A stretch of 64,000 nt of DNA from Paracoccus litorisediminis (GCF_009711205.1 NZ_WMIG01000021.1:1-64000), one strand, 5' to 3'; shown: positions 8,335-18,675, counted from the stretch's first letter. The notes: generated from the sequence alone by a model not told the origin. Translations and numbers: made by a program.

Positions 8335-10788
8335 TCATGGCGTGTGAAGCCGTTGTGAGCGTGGATCATAGAGCGGCTGCAAACTTGCTGTGGCGGCCAC
8401 CTTTTGACCGGCAACCTCGATTTCGTAGCTGGAGGCCAGTATCTCGTCGATTCCCTCATCCCTCCGGCATGGGATATAGCCGAGACCGATGGCGGCCCCA
8501 AGCGTATGACCATAGGCCCCCGAGGTGACCTGACCGACAATGCGCCCATCCCGCAGGATCGGTTCGTTATGGAATAAAAGCGGCGCCGGATCGTCCAGTC
8601 GGAATTGCAGCAGTCGCCGGCTAAGGCCCTCCTCGCGCTTGCGCAGCACAGCCTCGCGACCGATGAAATCGCCCTTGGCGGTCTTCACTGCAAAGCCCAG
8701 ACCTGCTTCAAGCACATGATCCTCGTCGGTGATGTCATGGCCGAAATGGCGGTAGGCCTTTTCTATCCGGCAGCTGTCCATCGCATGAAGACCGCAGAGC
8801 TTCAGCCCAAGATCGGTCCCTGCCTCAACCAGCGTCTCAAAGACATGCGCGGCCTGCTCGCTGCTGACGTAGATCTCCCATCCCAACTCGCCCACGTAGG
8901 ACACGCGGTGCGCCCGGGCGAGACCGAGGCCGATCTCGATTTCCCGTGCCGTGCCAAAGGGATGTCCCTCGTTCGACAGATCGGCCGGCGCCACGCGCGA
9001 AAGAAGCGCGCGCGAAAGCGGTCCCATGACCGGGATAACCGCCTCGGCCGACGAGACGTCGATGATTGTTGCGACGAAAGCACCCAGATGTCGCCGCAGC
9101 CATGAAAGGTCGCGCTGCAGCGTCGCACCGGGGACGACAAGCAGGAAAGCCGTTTCCGACAGCCGGGTCACGGTCAGATCACTTTCGATCCCGCCGCGGG
9201 CGTTCAGCATCTGGGTATAGACGATCCGTCCCTCAGGAACCGACAGGTCGTTTCCGCACAGGCCTTGTAGGAATTGCAGCGCATCGCGTCCCTCGACCCG
9301 GATCTTGCCAAAGCTCGACATGTCGAGCAGGCCGACGCCCTGTCGCAGGGCGTGGTGTTCTGCGGCGGCATTGTCGAACCAGTTCGAGCGGCCCCAGGAA
9401 TAGCGATATTCCGCAACCTGACCCTCGTTTGCAAACCAGTTGGCGCGCTCCCAGCCCGCCACTTCGCCAAAAACCGCGCCACGCGACCTCAGATGTTCAT
9501 GCAGCGGTGAGCGGCGGACTCCGCGGGCAGTCGCCATCTGGCGATAGGGGTAATGGTCGGCATAGAGCAGACCCAGCGTTTCGGTCACGCGCTCACGCAG
9601 ATAGTGACGGTTGCGTTGGAAGGGCTGGGCGCGCCGGATGTCGACCTCCCACAGATCGAAGGGCGGCTCGCCGCGGTCCATCCACGCCGCCAAGGCCATA
9701 CCTGCCCCCCCGGACGACGCAATGCCAACCGAATTGTAACCCGCCGCCACCCAGTAGCCGCAGATCTCGGGCGCGGCACCCAGATAGTAACGGTCGTCCG
9801 GGGTGAAGCTCTCGGGGCCATTGAAGAAGGTATGGATCCCGGTCTCGGCCAGAAGCGGCATCCGGACGATGGCCTTTTCAAGGATCGGCTCGAAATGATC
9901 GACATCCTCGGGCAGCTGGTCAAAGCAGAAATCTTCGCGGATGCCATTCATGCCCCAGGGCTTCGCCACCGGCTCAAAGGCGCCCAGCAGGATCTTTCCC
10001 GCATCCTCCTTGTAATAGGCGCATTCGTCGGGGACGCGCAGCACCGGAAGCTGCGCAAGGCCGGGAATGGCTTCGGTGACGATGTAGAAATGCTCGCAGG
10101 CATGCAGCGGCAAGGTGACGCCGTTGACGGCGGCCAGATCGCGCCCCCACATGCCACCGCAGTTGACGACATGGGGTGCGGCGATATGGCCGGTCTCGCC
10201 CGTCTCATCCTGCCAGTCGACCCCGCTCACACGTCCCCGGTCGGTGGTGACGCGGGTTACCTTCACCCCCTCCTGTATCTGCGCACCTCGCATTCTCGCG
10301 CCTTTCGCCAGCGCCAGCGCGATATTGGCAGGATCTGCTTGGCCATCACCGGGCAGATGCACGCCCGACACCACGTCCCGCGTCTCAAGATGGGGGTAGA
10401 GCGCCTTGATCTCACCTGAGGAAAGCTCGTTCACCTCGACCCCGAAGGCCCGCGCCATCGAGGCCTGGCGCAGCAGCTCCTCTCGTCGTGCCGGGGTCAG
10501 CGCGACCGTCATCGATCCGCGCTGGCTGAAGCCGGTGGCAAGTCCGGTCTCGGCCTCGAGCCTGCGGTAGAGATCGGCAGAGTATTTCGCGAGGCGCGTC
10601 ATGTTCTGGCTGGCGCGAAGCTGGCCGACCAGCCCCGCCGCATGCCATGTGGTGCCCGAGGTCAGCCGCTTGCGCTCCAGAAGCAGGATATCGGTCCAGC
10701 CGCGTTCGGCGAGGTGATAGGCCACCGAACAGCCGGAGATACCGCCGCCGATGATGACGACGCGGGCCGAGTTTGGAAGGTCGGGCAT
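8335..10788 (-). CDS. Dimethylglycine/sarcosine dehydrogenase-like flavoprotein
   Basis: An 817-residue two-domain enzyme of the DMGDH/SARDH family, which oxidatively demethylates N-methylated glycines and passes the C1 unit to tetrahydrofolate. The N-terminal FAD domain starts with VVIIGGGISGCSVAYHL. The TWHAAGL motif contains the His that carries covalent FAD in family members. From about residue 430 the protein is GcvT-like (aminomethyltransferase fold), with the HAMDSCRIEKAYRHFG region and a C-terminal GcvT_C domain. I chose ATG 10788, preceded by AAGGAG at the right distance; an upstream in-frame start at 10842 has no such site. It is divergent from an XRE-cupin regulator that probably controls it. 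The exact substrate is uncertain: glycine betaine breakdown or a related N-methyl amine. Confidence 0.85.
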   Translation of the reverse strand: MPDLPNSARVVIIGGGISGCSVAYHLAERGWTDILLLERKRLTSGTTWHAAGLVGQLRASQNMTRLAKYSADLYRRLEAETGLATGFSQRGSMTVALTPARREELLRQASMARAFGVEVNELSSGEIKALYPHLETRDVVSGVHLPGDGQADPANIALALAKGARMRGAQIQEGVKVTRVTTDRGRVSGVDWQDETGETGHIAAPHVVNCGGMWGRDLAAVNGVTLPLHACEHFYIVTEAIPGLAQLPVLRVPDECAYYKEDAGKILLGAFEPVAKPWGMNGIREDFCFDQLPEDVDHFEPILEKAIVRMPLLAETGIHTFFNGPESFTPDDRYYLGAAPEICGYWVAAGYNSVGIASSGGAGMALAAWMDRGEPPFDLWEVDIRRAQPFQRNRHYLRERVTETLGLLYADHYPYRQMATARGVRRSPLHEHLRSRGAVFGEVAGWERANWFANEGQVAEYRYSWGRSNWFDNAAAEHHALRQGVGLLDMSSFGKIRVEGRDALQFLQGLCGNDLSVPEGRIVYTQMLNARGGIESDLTVTRLSETAFLLVVPGATLQRDLSWLRRHLGAFVATIIDVSSAEAVIPVMGPLSRALLSRVAPADLSNEGHPFGTAREIEIGLGLARAHRVSYVGELGWEIYVSSEQAAHVFETLVEAGTDLGLKLCGLHAMDSCRIEKAYRHFGHDITDEDHVLEAGLGFAVKTAKGDFIGREAVLRKREEGLSRRLLQFRLDDPAPLLFHNEPILRDGRIVGQVTSGAYGHTLGAAIGLGYIPCRRDEGIDEILASSYEIEVAGQKVAATASLQPLYDPRSQRLHTP

Positions 10789-10850
10789 GAGTCGCTCCTT
10801 GCCAGTTCCATCCATGGATCGCATGAGAAAGTGAAAAAGCAACCATAAAA

Positions 10851-10885
10851 TTTCATCAATGCAGATGTTGTGCGAAGTTTCATCA
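10851..10885. promoter_or_regulatory. Candidate operator: TTTCATCA direct repeats
   Basis: Two copies of TTTCATCA (10851-10858 and 10878-10885) lie 27 bp apart, start to start, in the 143-bp gap between the flavoprotein gene and the XRE-cupin gene. Spacing near two and a half helical turns and the position between divergent starts make them plausible regulator sites. No binding motif for this regulator is known to me. Confidence 0.3.
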
Positions 10886-10931
10886 CGAGAGTGACTGGCG
10901 CAGGCATCCGAAATCCCCTAGTTCATGCATC

Positions 10932-11483
10932 ATGGACAGGATCGGTCAGGACATCAGGGCGCTGCGAAAAGCGCGGCATATGACCATTGTGGATTGCGCG
11001 GGTGCGCTTGGCCGGTCGGTGGGCTGGCTGAGCCAGGTCGAGCGCGGCGTAACCACGCCCTCGGTCCGCGACCTTGGCCAGATCGCGCAGCTCTTCGATT
11101 TGAATATCAGCTTTTTCTTCCGTTCGGCCTCGCGCAATCCCGGGGAGCAGGGCCTGATCGTGCGCGCGGCGGATCGCAGCGCCATCGGATCGCCCGATAC
11201 CGGCCTGCGTGAAGAATTGCTGTCGCCCGGTCTTGGTGGTGGGTTCGAGATGATCCGGTCGGTCTTCGCGCCGCGCTCCGCCTCCGACGGGATGAATCCA
11301 CCGCGCGAGAAAGAGGATGGCGGAGTGCTGATTTTAGGTCGCCTGACCCTGAGAATTGGTGCCAGGCAGTTTGCGCTGGAGCCGGGGGACAGCTTCCAGT
11401 TCCATAAGGAAGCGTATGGCTGGGAGAACCCCCATGACGATCCGGCCGAGGTGATTTGGATCGTCTCACCCCCTATTTATTGA
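10932..11483 (+). CDS. XRE-family regulator with C-terminal cupin
   Basis: A 183-residue transcription factor. Residues about 5-60 form an HTH_XRE domain (IRALRKARHMTIVDCAGALG, then SVGWLSQVERG). Residues about 115-183 form a small cupin that would bind a metabolite or amino acid (ILGRLTLRIGARQFALEPGD, ending HDDPAEVIWIVSPP). Members of this class usually control an adjacent catabolic operon. Here the divergent neighbour is the dimethylglycine/sarcosine dehydrogenase-like gene, so control in response to an N-methylated or amino-acid ligand is likely. The ligand is not identifiable from sequence. Confidence 0.87.
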   Translation: MDRIGQDIRALRKARHMTIVDCAGALGRSVGWLSQVERGVTTPSVRDLGQIAQLFDLNISFFFRSASRNPGEQGLIVRAADRSAIGSPDTGLREELLSPGLGGGFEMIRSVFAPRSASDGMNPPREKEDGGVLILGRLTLRIGARQFALEPGDSFQFHKEAYGWENPHDDPAEVIWIVSPPIY

Positions 11484-11691
11484 TCGCGGTCGCTCACATG
11501 CAAGTCGCATGACTATCGGTTAAGGGGAATGCTGCCCGGCAGCAAGGCCAGTGCGTGACCGGCCGCACTGGGACCGCACGTTCTCCTCCGGAAGATCAGA
11601 AGGTTGCCTACCCGTTTATGCACCACATCACACTGTTCCGAGCCTCTAATGGAAGGGCACGCACTCGCCGCATGGGGACGAGTGCCGCAGT

Positions 11692-12327
11692 TCAGGTGGA
11701 GCTGATATGATCGTTCCAATAAACGTAGAGGCGTTCGACGTCGCCACTTGTCAGCAATGGCATAGCGCGCACCAACGCATCTTCGGGCCAGTCCCACCAT
11801 CGCATTTCTAGGAGCAGACCGATGATCCTGTCTTCGAACCTGCTGCGGATAATCTTGGCCGGATTTCCAGCAAAAATTGCGTAAGGCGCAACATCACGCG
11901 TCACCACCGCGCGGGTGCCGATGACGGCACCATCGCCAATGCTGACGCCCGGCATGATGATCGCTTCCGCGCCGATCCAGACATCATTACCGATCACTGT
12001 ATCCCCGGCAGGCAGGAAGCCGTTCGCGGCCCCGGCAAACGCCGGCACCTCTGGCATCCAGTAGAAGGGAAAGGTGCTGATCCAGTCGTTCCGATGCCCC
12101 TGATTGCCCCCCATGATAAATGCAGCCCCTGATCCGATAGAGCAGAAACTGCCGATCACGAGGCGATCAACACCTTCGTCCTGCAAAAGGTATCGGGCGC
12201 AGTCGTCGAAGCTGTGGCCATGATAGTAGCCCGAATAGTAGCTGAAGCGCCCGACGACGATGTTCGGATTGGTGACCTGCTTGTCCAGCGTTATGCCCCG
12301 AAAGGGACTCTCGAAGTGGTTTTGCAT
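11692..12327 (-). CDS. catB: CatB-type xenobiotic O-acetyltransferase (putative chloramphenicol acetyltransferase)
   Basis: A 211-residue left-handed beta-helix acetyltransferase of the CatB/Vat group, which uses acetyl-CoA to acetylate hydroxyls of chloramphenicol-like or streptogramin drugs. Family hallmarks are all present: GRFSYYSGYYHGHSFDDC, IGSFCSIGSGAAFIMGGNQGH (putative catalytic His78 in NQGHRND), GNDVWIGAEAIIMPGV with hexapeptide repeats, and GNPAKIIRSRF. The length matches CatB proteins. No integron attC site or integrase is apparent, so it is a stand-alone version. Actual drug substrate and expression are unknown. Confidence 0.88.
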   Translation of the reverse strand: MQNHFESPFRGITLDKQVTNPNIVVGRFSYYSGYYHGHSFDDCARYLLQDEGVDRLVIGSFCSIGSGAAFIMGGNQGHRNDWISTFPFYWMPEVPAFAGAANGFLPAGDTVIGNDVWIGAEAIIMPGVSIGDGAVIGTRAVVTRDVAPYAIFAGNPAKIIRSRFEDRIIGLLLEMRWWDWPEDALVRAMPLLTSGDVERLYVYWNDHISST

Positions 12328-13205
12328 TTGTAGCCTCTGTATGATCTGGGTGTTCGCGGATAGACGAACATTGCGCAGTCGCCGGTGGCGATACGCGATT
12401 GCCCTTGCTCAAGGCGCAGGGCGTCATTCAGATGGTTCGGTCCGCTGACTTCATAAGGGGCCTGACAAAGGATGCAGTAAGAAGTCTGGCATCATCGGTA
12501 ACCGACAGCCATACCCATGTTGACCGGCGGCAGGTTCTCAACCTTGATGACTGGAATTTCGCAGCGACACCACCAAATGAGCATCGGCTTTGCGGAGCGC
12601 CGCCTTGCCGCATTCGAGGGGGCCGAACGGTCAGTTAGGACCGCGAGGGGTCGCTCCACGGTGTGCGTCGCCTGATTGACTGCTTTCGTAATTCTTCTGC
12701 AGGTGCAATGCCGCAGGCTGCTGACAGCTTACCGCCCGATGGGCCAGTGACGGTCCAAATTTCGCTGCGGTGCGCATGAACAGCTGCTAACTCTGTTTGC
12801 TGCAGATGCGGTGCCGCACCGCCGAAAGTCAGCTCACCGTAATCAGCCTCCGGCAAACCCGGCGCGGTTCACGTCGACCTGTCGGAGATTCGTGAGGAGC
12901 TCCTCGGGCTTATACTTCTTTAGCGGCATTCCTTCATTCAGCTTCACTATCCGCTCATGGTGGAAAGCAAACTCATCATCCCGGAAGGCATTCCCCAATG
13001 CAGACTAAATGCGTCCGTTTGGGCCCCGACTTTTCGCTGTGCCATTGCTAGCCACGGCGCATAAACGGATCAATTCCCCAACTTCAAATAGGAACAACAT
13101 CGGCAAACTGGTTTTCCAGCCTGTCAACATGCTCCGATGGCGCGTGCAAATATGGACCGTTTTCCGCCCTGTATTCCGGGATTTCACTCCCATCGCGCCA
13201 GCGCG
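12328..13205. other. Gene-poor stretch
   Basis: No convincing gene in about 880 bp between catB and the broken LuxR gene. It contains one copy of a dispersed repeat (12665-12839). Short open frames here lack ribosome sites and recognisable products. It looks like decayed sequence. Confidence 0.6.
12665..12839. repeat. Dispersed repeat, copy A (about 175 bp)
   Basis: Aligns along its full length with 29294-29469 in the same orientation. Shared blocks include GTGACGGTCCAAATTTCG, then GCGG.GCGCA, TTGCTGC.GATGC and a 3' end AAGTC.GCTCACCG. It is degenerate and non-coding in both copies. Nature unknown: a relic of a mobile element or an intergenic repeat family. Confidence 0.7.
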
Positions 13206-14368
13206 TTAGGACCGCTGCACCTTGGCTGTGGCGATTTCGCGGATGATCGCGCCCCGGTCGCGTGCATCCATCTTGTGCAAGATGGCACGGATCTGGTTGC
13301 GGACGGTGTGGAGGCTGACCTGCCGCGTCCGCGCGATCTCGGCGGTCGAGCAGCCCTGACCGATCAGCGCGGCAATGCTGGCCTCGGCCGCAGACAGCTG
13401 AAACCGCCGGATGAGGTGGCCTTGGACCGAACAGATCTGATCCCGCCGCGAGATGACGAATGCCAGCTGCCGATCGGGCCAGCCAGCTGTCTGAAAAACG
13501 CCGGGAAACAGCGGCGAACCCAGCGCAGGAGCGGCGCTGCTGATGGCCCGGATCGTCCAGCCGCCCAGATCATGGCTGTGCATGGTCCCAAAGGGCGCGC
13601 GGCCATTGCCTAACGCCGCCCCAAGGTTGGCCGCCCACAGCTGGGCCTGCGGATCGGCAAAGCCCAGCCGTCCGATCCGGTCGATCCGCAGCGGTCCACC
13701 CAGCATCGAGGTGACACCGTGATCGGCCCAGATGATCAGCAGATTATGGTCGCAGATCACTGTCCCGCCCTGCTGGTCCGGCACCTGCCCTGTGATGTCC
13801 AGCATCTGGCGGCTGCGCAATTCGGCGATCGTCTCGCTGACGCGAAAGGCGTGGGTCACATGCGGCTGCATCCTGTCCAGTAACTCTGGGTCCGCTGATC
13901 GGTCGTGGCGCGATAATGCCTCCGGATATTGACCGCAACGATCAGCGCGCGGTCCTGATGCGTCTGGGTCTTCAGTGCCACCCCGCCCGCCAGATTGTCC
14001 TGAGGCCGCATCCAGTCATTATAGAATTCGGTCCGCAACAGCATGTCATCGGGCACATCCATGACCGAGCAGCGGGTCGTTCCGGGTCGGACCTGCACCA
14101 GATAGGCGGTGAACGGATTGATGGTATTGTAATAATCGGCAAAGGCCTGCAGACCCTCGGGGCCGATCCCGCCGCCTGTGGTGACATAGGTGACGCGGCG
14201 GCGGTTGCCATCGACCCCGAACAGCGTCGCGGCGACGCCGGGTAAAGCGCCTTCAAGCAGCAGGATGAATTCCTGCCATCCCAAAGGATCCAGCGCGGCG
14301 CGATGCAAGGACGCGATCAGCACCTGTTCTTCAGCAGGCAGACCATCAGACACCCAGCCCCCCAACAT
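13206..14368 (-). pseudogene. LuxR-type transcriptional regulator, frameshifted
   Basis: Two overlapping frames on the minus strand encode one regulator of about 387 residues. The upstream part (from ATG 14368) is a sensor-like domain (LFGVDGNRRRVTYVTTGGG, FYNDWMRPQD). The downstream part ends in a LuxR-type HTH (LSAAEASIAALIGQGCSTAEIARTR, VRNQIRAILHKMDARD). The frame changes at the C run opposite 13888-13890. Adding one C restores a smooth reading, RTPELLDRMQPHVTHAF. This is therefore a one-base homopolymer deletion, either a real mutation or a sequencing error. The ligand and targets are unknown. Confidence 0.8.
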
Positions 14369-14694
14369 GAAGGATGCACTGAAATCAGCCTAGCGCCGAC
14401 GCGAAAAAATTCAACGCGCCAGTCCGGCGCAGCCCGCTTATCGCGACGCGATCATTTGCTGCGCCGCCACCGGCAATTCCGGTGGGGCCACGAACATTTC
14501 CATATTGCTTCTGCAACTATGCCCTGATTGCGATGCCGCAACGCGGTGGGCAGTTTGCGCCCGCGCCTTCCGTTGCGCCGGAGAAACTAGGGCTATGCTG
14601 CCGTTTTTCTGAATGTCGGCGAAGAGCCCATTGCGAACATTCACGTTCGGGGCTGCAGTTCATCCACTTCTCGCATAGACCGGCCCGAAAGAAG

Positions 14695-16170
14695 ATGGAA
14701 AAACGCAGGGCACTACCCCAGAACAAGGGACTTGATCGGTTGTCAAAGAACACGCCATTAGATCTGAATCTGCTTGAGTTGACCCACGCAATCACACAGC
14801 GACAGTGCACCGCTCGCGAGCTTGCGGAAGCATCGCTTTCTCGGATCGAGGAGCTTGACCACGGCCTGCATGCCTTCTGCACATTGGACGATACGGCCTT
14901 GGAGCAGGCGGATGAAACCGACCGACGCCTTTCCGCTGGTTTGCCCGTGGGACCACTGGCTGGCGTTCCGGTTGCCGTGAAAGACCTGATTTGCACCCGA
15001 GGGATGCGAACAACTTTTGGATCACGCCTCTATGCGGATTTTGTCCCTGAGCAAGATGACATAGTTGTCGAACGCCTGAGAAAAGCAGGTGCGACAATCA
15101 TCGGTAAGACAAACACGTCTGAATTCGGCTATGGCGGCGTTGGCCACAATCACGTTTTCCCCACAACCCGCAATCCCTGGAATGTGGCTCTGACGCCGGG
15201 TGGGTCGAGCGCCGGTTCGGCGGTAGCGGTTTCCACCGGCATGGTTCCATTGGCCCTGGGCAGCGATGGCGGCGGTTCGATACGCATCCCAGCGTCACTT
15301 TGCGGCGTCTTTGGCATGAAACCGTCGTGGGGACGAGTGCCTCTATACCCAAGCTGTCGCGATCCACGCTACCCCGGGCAGTCCGGTTGGGAGAGCCTTG
15401 AGCACATCGGCCCCTTGACGCGAAATGCTACCGATGCAGCACTCGCGCTTTCGGTAATTTCCGGCCCCTCAGCCTACGACCGTCATTCTGTTCCGTCTGA
15501 GAGCGGTGACTGGGTTCTGAGCAGTTTGGATGCAATGGCAAGCATCCGGATCGCATTTACGGGCGACCTCGGGTTTGCGATCGTGGATCCGGAAGTTCGC
15601 TCGGTTTTTGAACAGGCTGTCGCGCGTCTGAGGACGGTAATCAGCCATGTCGAGGCTGCTTACCCGGCGGTTGGCAACACCGAAGGATTACTCGACACGC
15701 TTGTTGCGCTTGAGACGGACCGAGTTGGCCTGAAAGCCATGACTGCGGAACAGGGTATCGAGTTGGATGGCTGGATCGGAAGCATCCTTGAGCGAACCTG
15801 GACCGGCGATCAGTTCACAGCCGCCATCATGGAACGCAAGCGCATCGCAAATCTCACTGCGGACTTCATGCGTGATTTCGATTTTCTGCTGACCCCCGCA
15901 ACCGCAAGCGCCGCCTTTCCGATCGATACCTACGGTCCTGACAAGATTGCAGAGCAGATACTGCCGCCGTCGTCATGGGTTCCGTTCTCCGCGCTCGCCA
16001 ATTTCACCGGGTTGCCTGCCGCCTCGGTGCCCATTGGTTATACCCAAGATGGCCGACCGATCGGACTGCAGATCATGGGACGCCACTTGGACGACAAGGG
16101 TGTCCTTAGCCTTTGCGCCATTGTGGAGAAGCTCTTTGCGCAAGACCGTAGGTCAACGCCATCTGTCTGA
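14695..16170 (+). CDS. Amidase-signature family hydrolase
   Basis: An amide hydrolase with the complete Ser-cisSer-Lys triad: Lys96 in GVPVAVKDLI, Ser171 in TPGGSSAGSAVAVS and Ser195 in GSDGGGSIRIPAS. The 75- and 24-residue spacings match GatA-type amidases. The C-terminal part (LPAASVPIGYTQDGRPIGLQ) is also typical. I chose ATG 14695 with GAAAGAAG upstream; an earlier in-frame ATG at 14482 would add 71 residues of non-family sequence. It stands alone without gatB/gatC, so it is a catabolic amidase rather than part of tRNA amidation. Substrate unknown. Confidence 0.87.
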   Translation: MEKRRALPQNKGLDRLSKNTPLDLNLLELTHAITQRQCTARELAEASLSRIEELDHGLHAFCTLDDTALEQADETDRRLSAGLPVGPLAGVPVAVKDLICTRGMRTTFGSRLYADFVPEQDDIVVERLRKAGATIIGKTNTSEFGYGGVGHNHVFPTTRNPWNVALTPGGSSAGSAVAVSTGMVPLALGSDGGGSIRIPASLCGVFGMKPSWGRVPLYPSCRDPRYPGQSGWESLEHIGPLTRNATDAALALSVISGPSAYDRHSVPSESGDWVLSSLDAMASIRIAFTGDLGFAIVDPEVRSVFEQAVARLRTVISHVEAAYPAVGNTEGLLDTLVALETDRVGLKAMTAEQGIELDGWIGSILERTWTGDQFTAAIMERKRIANLTADFMRDFDFLLTPATASAAFPIDTYGPDKIAEQILPPSSWVPFSALANFTGLPAASVPIGYTQDGRPIGLQIMGRHLDDKGVLSLCAIVEKLFAQDRRSTPSV

Positions 16171-16499
16171 CACGAAATGGCTACCGCGATTGATCAGGCC
16201 ACAAAACCTATATCTGTCGCGAACTCTCCAGAAATCTGAACGGCAGCTTTGTCCGCATCGCGACCATCTCATCGAGGATTTCGCTGCGCGGTGCCTGAGT
16301 GGCGGCTTCGGCGAAAGCCGCGGTGCAGAATTCATGACGGTCGACCGGCCGTAATGGGCCGGACCGTGTCTATCGCCACTTGGCAGCCGCATGAGGCCCG
16401 GCTATGACGCCTGCAATCCCCTGGACCCGGTGAAAGCCCGGGTGGCTATTCCGGCCGCCGATCCGCCGGACCACGCATATTCTCCGCGTTCTCCACATC
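16171..16499. other. Intergenic stretch, nothing recognised
   Basis: About 330 bp between the amidase and SulP genes. I see no gene, clear terminator or promoter. Confidence 0.5.
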
Positions 16500-17900
16500 A
16501 TGACACAAGCACTGCACTATCTGCGCCAGTGGCAGGACAACCCTGTCCGCGAAATCCTTGCAGGCGCGGTGGCGACCTTCGCCCTGATCCCCGAGGTCAT
16601 CGCCTTCTCTTTCACCGCCGGGATCGACCCGGCCGTCGGGCTTTACGCCTCCTTCGTCATCAGCATCGTGATCGCCGTCTTCGGCGGGCGGCCCGCGATG
16701 ATCTCGGCCGCGGCCGGGTCCGTCGCGCTGGTGGTGGCCCCGTTGGTCCGCGACCATGGGGTCGAGTATCTCTTTGCGGCGGGCCTGCTGGCCGGGCTGT
16801 TCCAGATCCTTTTCGGCTTCGCCCGGCTGGCGAGCCTGATGCGCTATGTGTCGAACTCGGTCCGCACTGGCTTCGTGAACGCGCTGGCGGCGCTGATCTT
16901 CGCGGCGCAGCTGCCGCATATTATGAACGCCGGGGCTGCGGGCCTGGCCGTGATGGCGGCGGGGCTGGCGGTGATCTGCCTTGCCCCGCGCGTGACGACG
17001 AAGGTTCCGGCTCCATTGATCTGCGTGGTGCTGCTGACGCTGGCCTGCTCGATCTTCGGGATAAGTGTGCCCAAGGTTTCGGACCTTGGCACTCTGCCCG
17101 ACGGTCTGCCGCTGTTTCACCTGCCGCAGGTGCCGCTGGATCTGAAGCTTCTGAACATTATTTTCGCCCCCGCCCTGGCCATTGCCACAGTGGGTCTGTT
17201 GGAAAGCCTGATGACGGCTGGGGTAGTGGATGACCAGACCGGCACGCCCTCGGACAAGAATGCCGAGGCGCGGGGGCTCGGGCTGGCCAATGTCGCGGCA
17301 AGCCTCTTCGGCGGCATCGCGGGCTGCGGGATGATCGGCCAGACCGTGTCCAATATAAAATACGGTGGACGTGGACGGCTTTCCACGCTGGCTGCCGGAG
17401 GTCTGCTCTTGGGGCTAATGGTCGCGGCGGGCGACCTGGTCGGTCAGGTGCCGGTGGCTGCGCTGGTGGCGATCATGGTCATGGTCTCGGTTGACACGCT
17501 GGATTGGTGTTCACTGAGGCGGCTGCGCGGCACACCGAAACTCTCCAATCTGGTGATGCTGGCGACGGTGGCGGTCACGATCGTCAGCCACAACCTCTCG
17601 CTGGGCGTGCTGGTCGGCGTGCTGATGAGTGGGGTGTTCTTCGCCACCAAGGTGGCAGCCCTGCAGCAGGTGCGACGAGAGGGTGACACCTACATCGTTG
17701 AGGGCCAGATCTTCTTCGCCTCGGCCGAGGCCTTCATCGATGCCTTCGATCCGATCGACCATGACGGGCCGGTGACCATCGACCTGACCCGGGCGAAGCT
17801 TTGGGACATCACGGCCCTGGCGGCGGTGGAGAAGGTGCGAGACCGCTTCCGGCGCCACGACTTGGTGGTCACAATCAACGGGTGGGAAAGGCCGGCATGA
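16500..17900 (+). CDS. SulP family anion transporter with STAS domain
   Basis: A 466-residue inner-membrane transporter of the SLC26/SulP family, which move sulfate, bicarbonate or other anions. About ten hydrophobic segments run from residue 15 to 375, starting with the signature ATFALIPEVIAFSFTAGIDP and including the GQTVSNIKYGGRGRLST loop. A cytoplasmic STAS domain follows (about 380-466, ITALAAVEKVRDRF). The STAS end (TINGWERPA) is shorter than usual, so a small C-terminal truncation or late frameshift is possible. No carbonic anhydrase or sulfate gene is adjacent, so the substrate cannot be assigned. Confidence 0.88.
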   Translation: MTQALHYLRQWQDNPVREILAGAVATFALIPEVIAFSFTAGIDPAVGLYASFVISIVIAVFGGRPAMISAAAGSVALVVAPLVRDHGVEYLFAAGLLAGLFQILFGFARLASLMRYVSNSVRTGFVNALAALIFAAQLPHIMNAGAAGLAVMAAGLAVICLAPRVTTKVPAPLICVVLLTLACSIFGISVPKVSDLGTLPDGLPLFHLPQVPLDLKLLNIIFAPALAIATVGLLESLMTAGVVDDQTGTPSDKNAEARGLGLANVAASLFGGIAGCGMIGQTVSNIKYGGRGRLSTLAAGGLLLGLMVAAGDLVGQVPVAALVAIMVMVSVDTLDWCSLRRLRGTPKLSNLVMLATVAVTIVSHNLSLGVLVGVLMSGVFFATKVAALQQVRREGDTYIVEGQIFFASAEAFIDAFDPIDHDGPVTIDLTRAKLWDITALAAVEKVRDRFRRHDLVVTINGWERPA

Positions 17901-18042
17901 CTGCATCGCTACCTTCACGGCCGAAACTTTACTGCGGTGCCGGTCGAACGGCAGCTTCCGGGAATGCGGCCATGCTGAATCCTGACTGTTTGACCGTCCG
18001 CTTTGGGCCGACCGGCAAGTCTCCTGTCGGCCGGTGTGATGC

Positions 18043-18675
18043 TCACAGATCTATCCCTTCTGACAAGGTGAGCGCGTTATCAAGATCAACGCCAAGATAT
18101 CGAACGGTGCTGTCCATCTTGGAGTGGCCCAGCAGAAGCTGCACTGCCCGTAGGTTGCCCGTATTCATGTAAATCTGGGCCACCTTCGTTCGGCGCATCG
18201 AATGGGTGCCATAGGCACTTGGTTCCAAGCCGATCGACATCACCCAATCACGCAGGATCCGCGCGTACTGCCGTGTCGACAGATGCGGGCTGTGGTGCAG
18301 GCGACTGGGCCATAAATACTCAAGGCCAAGCATCTCCGGGTCGGCGATCCAGCGCTCAAGGGATTGTCGCGTCGTCTCGGCGATTTCTAAGCGAACCGGC
18401 TTGCCAGTCTTGCTTTGGGTGACCGAGGCGCGCTCCTTGACCCGTCCCGCGGCGAAAACATCGCCGACTTTCAGACAGACAAGGTCACAGCCTCGCAACT
18501 TGCTGTCGATGGCCAGGTTGAACAGCGCCAGATCGCGCTTGTTGCCCGCCATTTCCAGACGGACGCGGATTGACTAGACGTGCTTTGGCAGCAGAGGGCG
18601 CTTCTGGCCGATGATGCGGCCCCGGTTCCAGGCGGGCCGTTCGGGTCGTAGCGCAGGAAGAAGGTCGTTGGACAT
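18043..18675 (-). pseudogene. Tyrosine recombinase/integrase with in-frame amber codon
   Basis: Reading from ATG 18675 (ribosome site GGAGG upstream) gives a 210-codon integrase with a single TAG at codon 34 (18574-18576), where relatives have Trp in KHVWSIRVRL. Downstream of it the recombinase is intact: an Arg in KLRGCDLV, the HxxR box in THSMRRTK, the GHSKMDS His and the RYLGV Tyr nucleophile. An internal ATG at 18552 could still give a 169-residue product lacking the first 41 residues. This small-integrase family is common in alphaproteobacteria. A TGG-to-TAG change explains the interruption. Confidence 0.8.
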
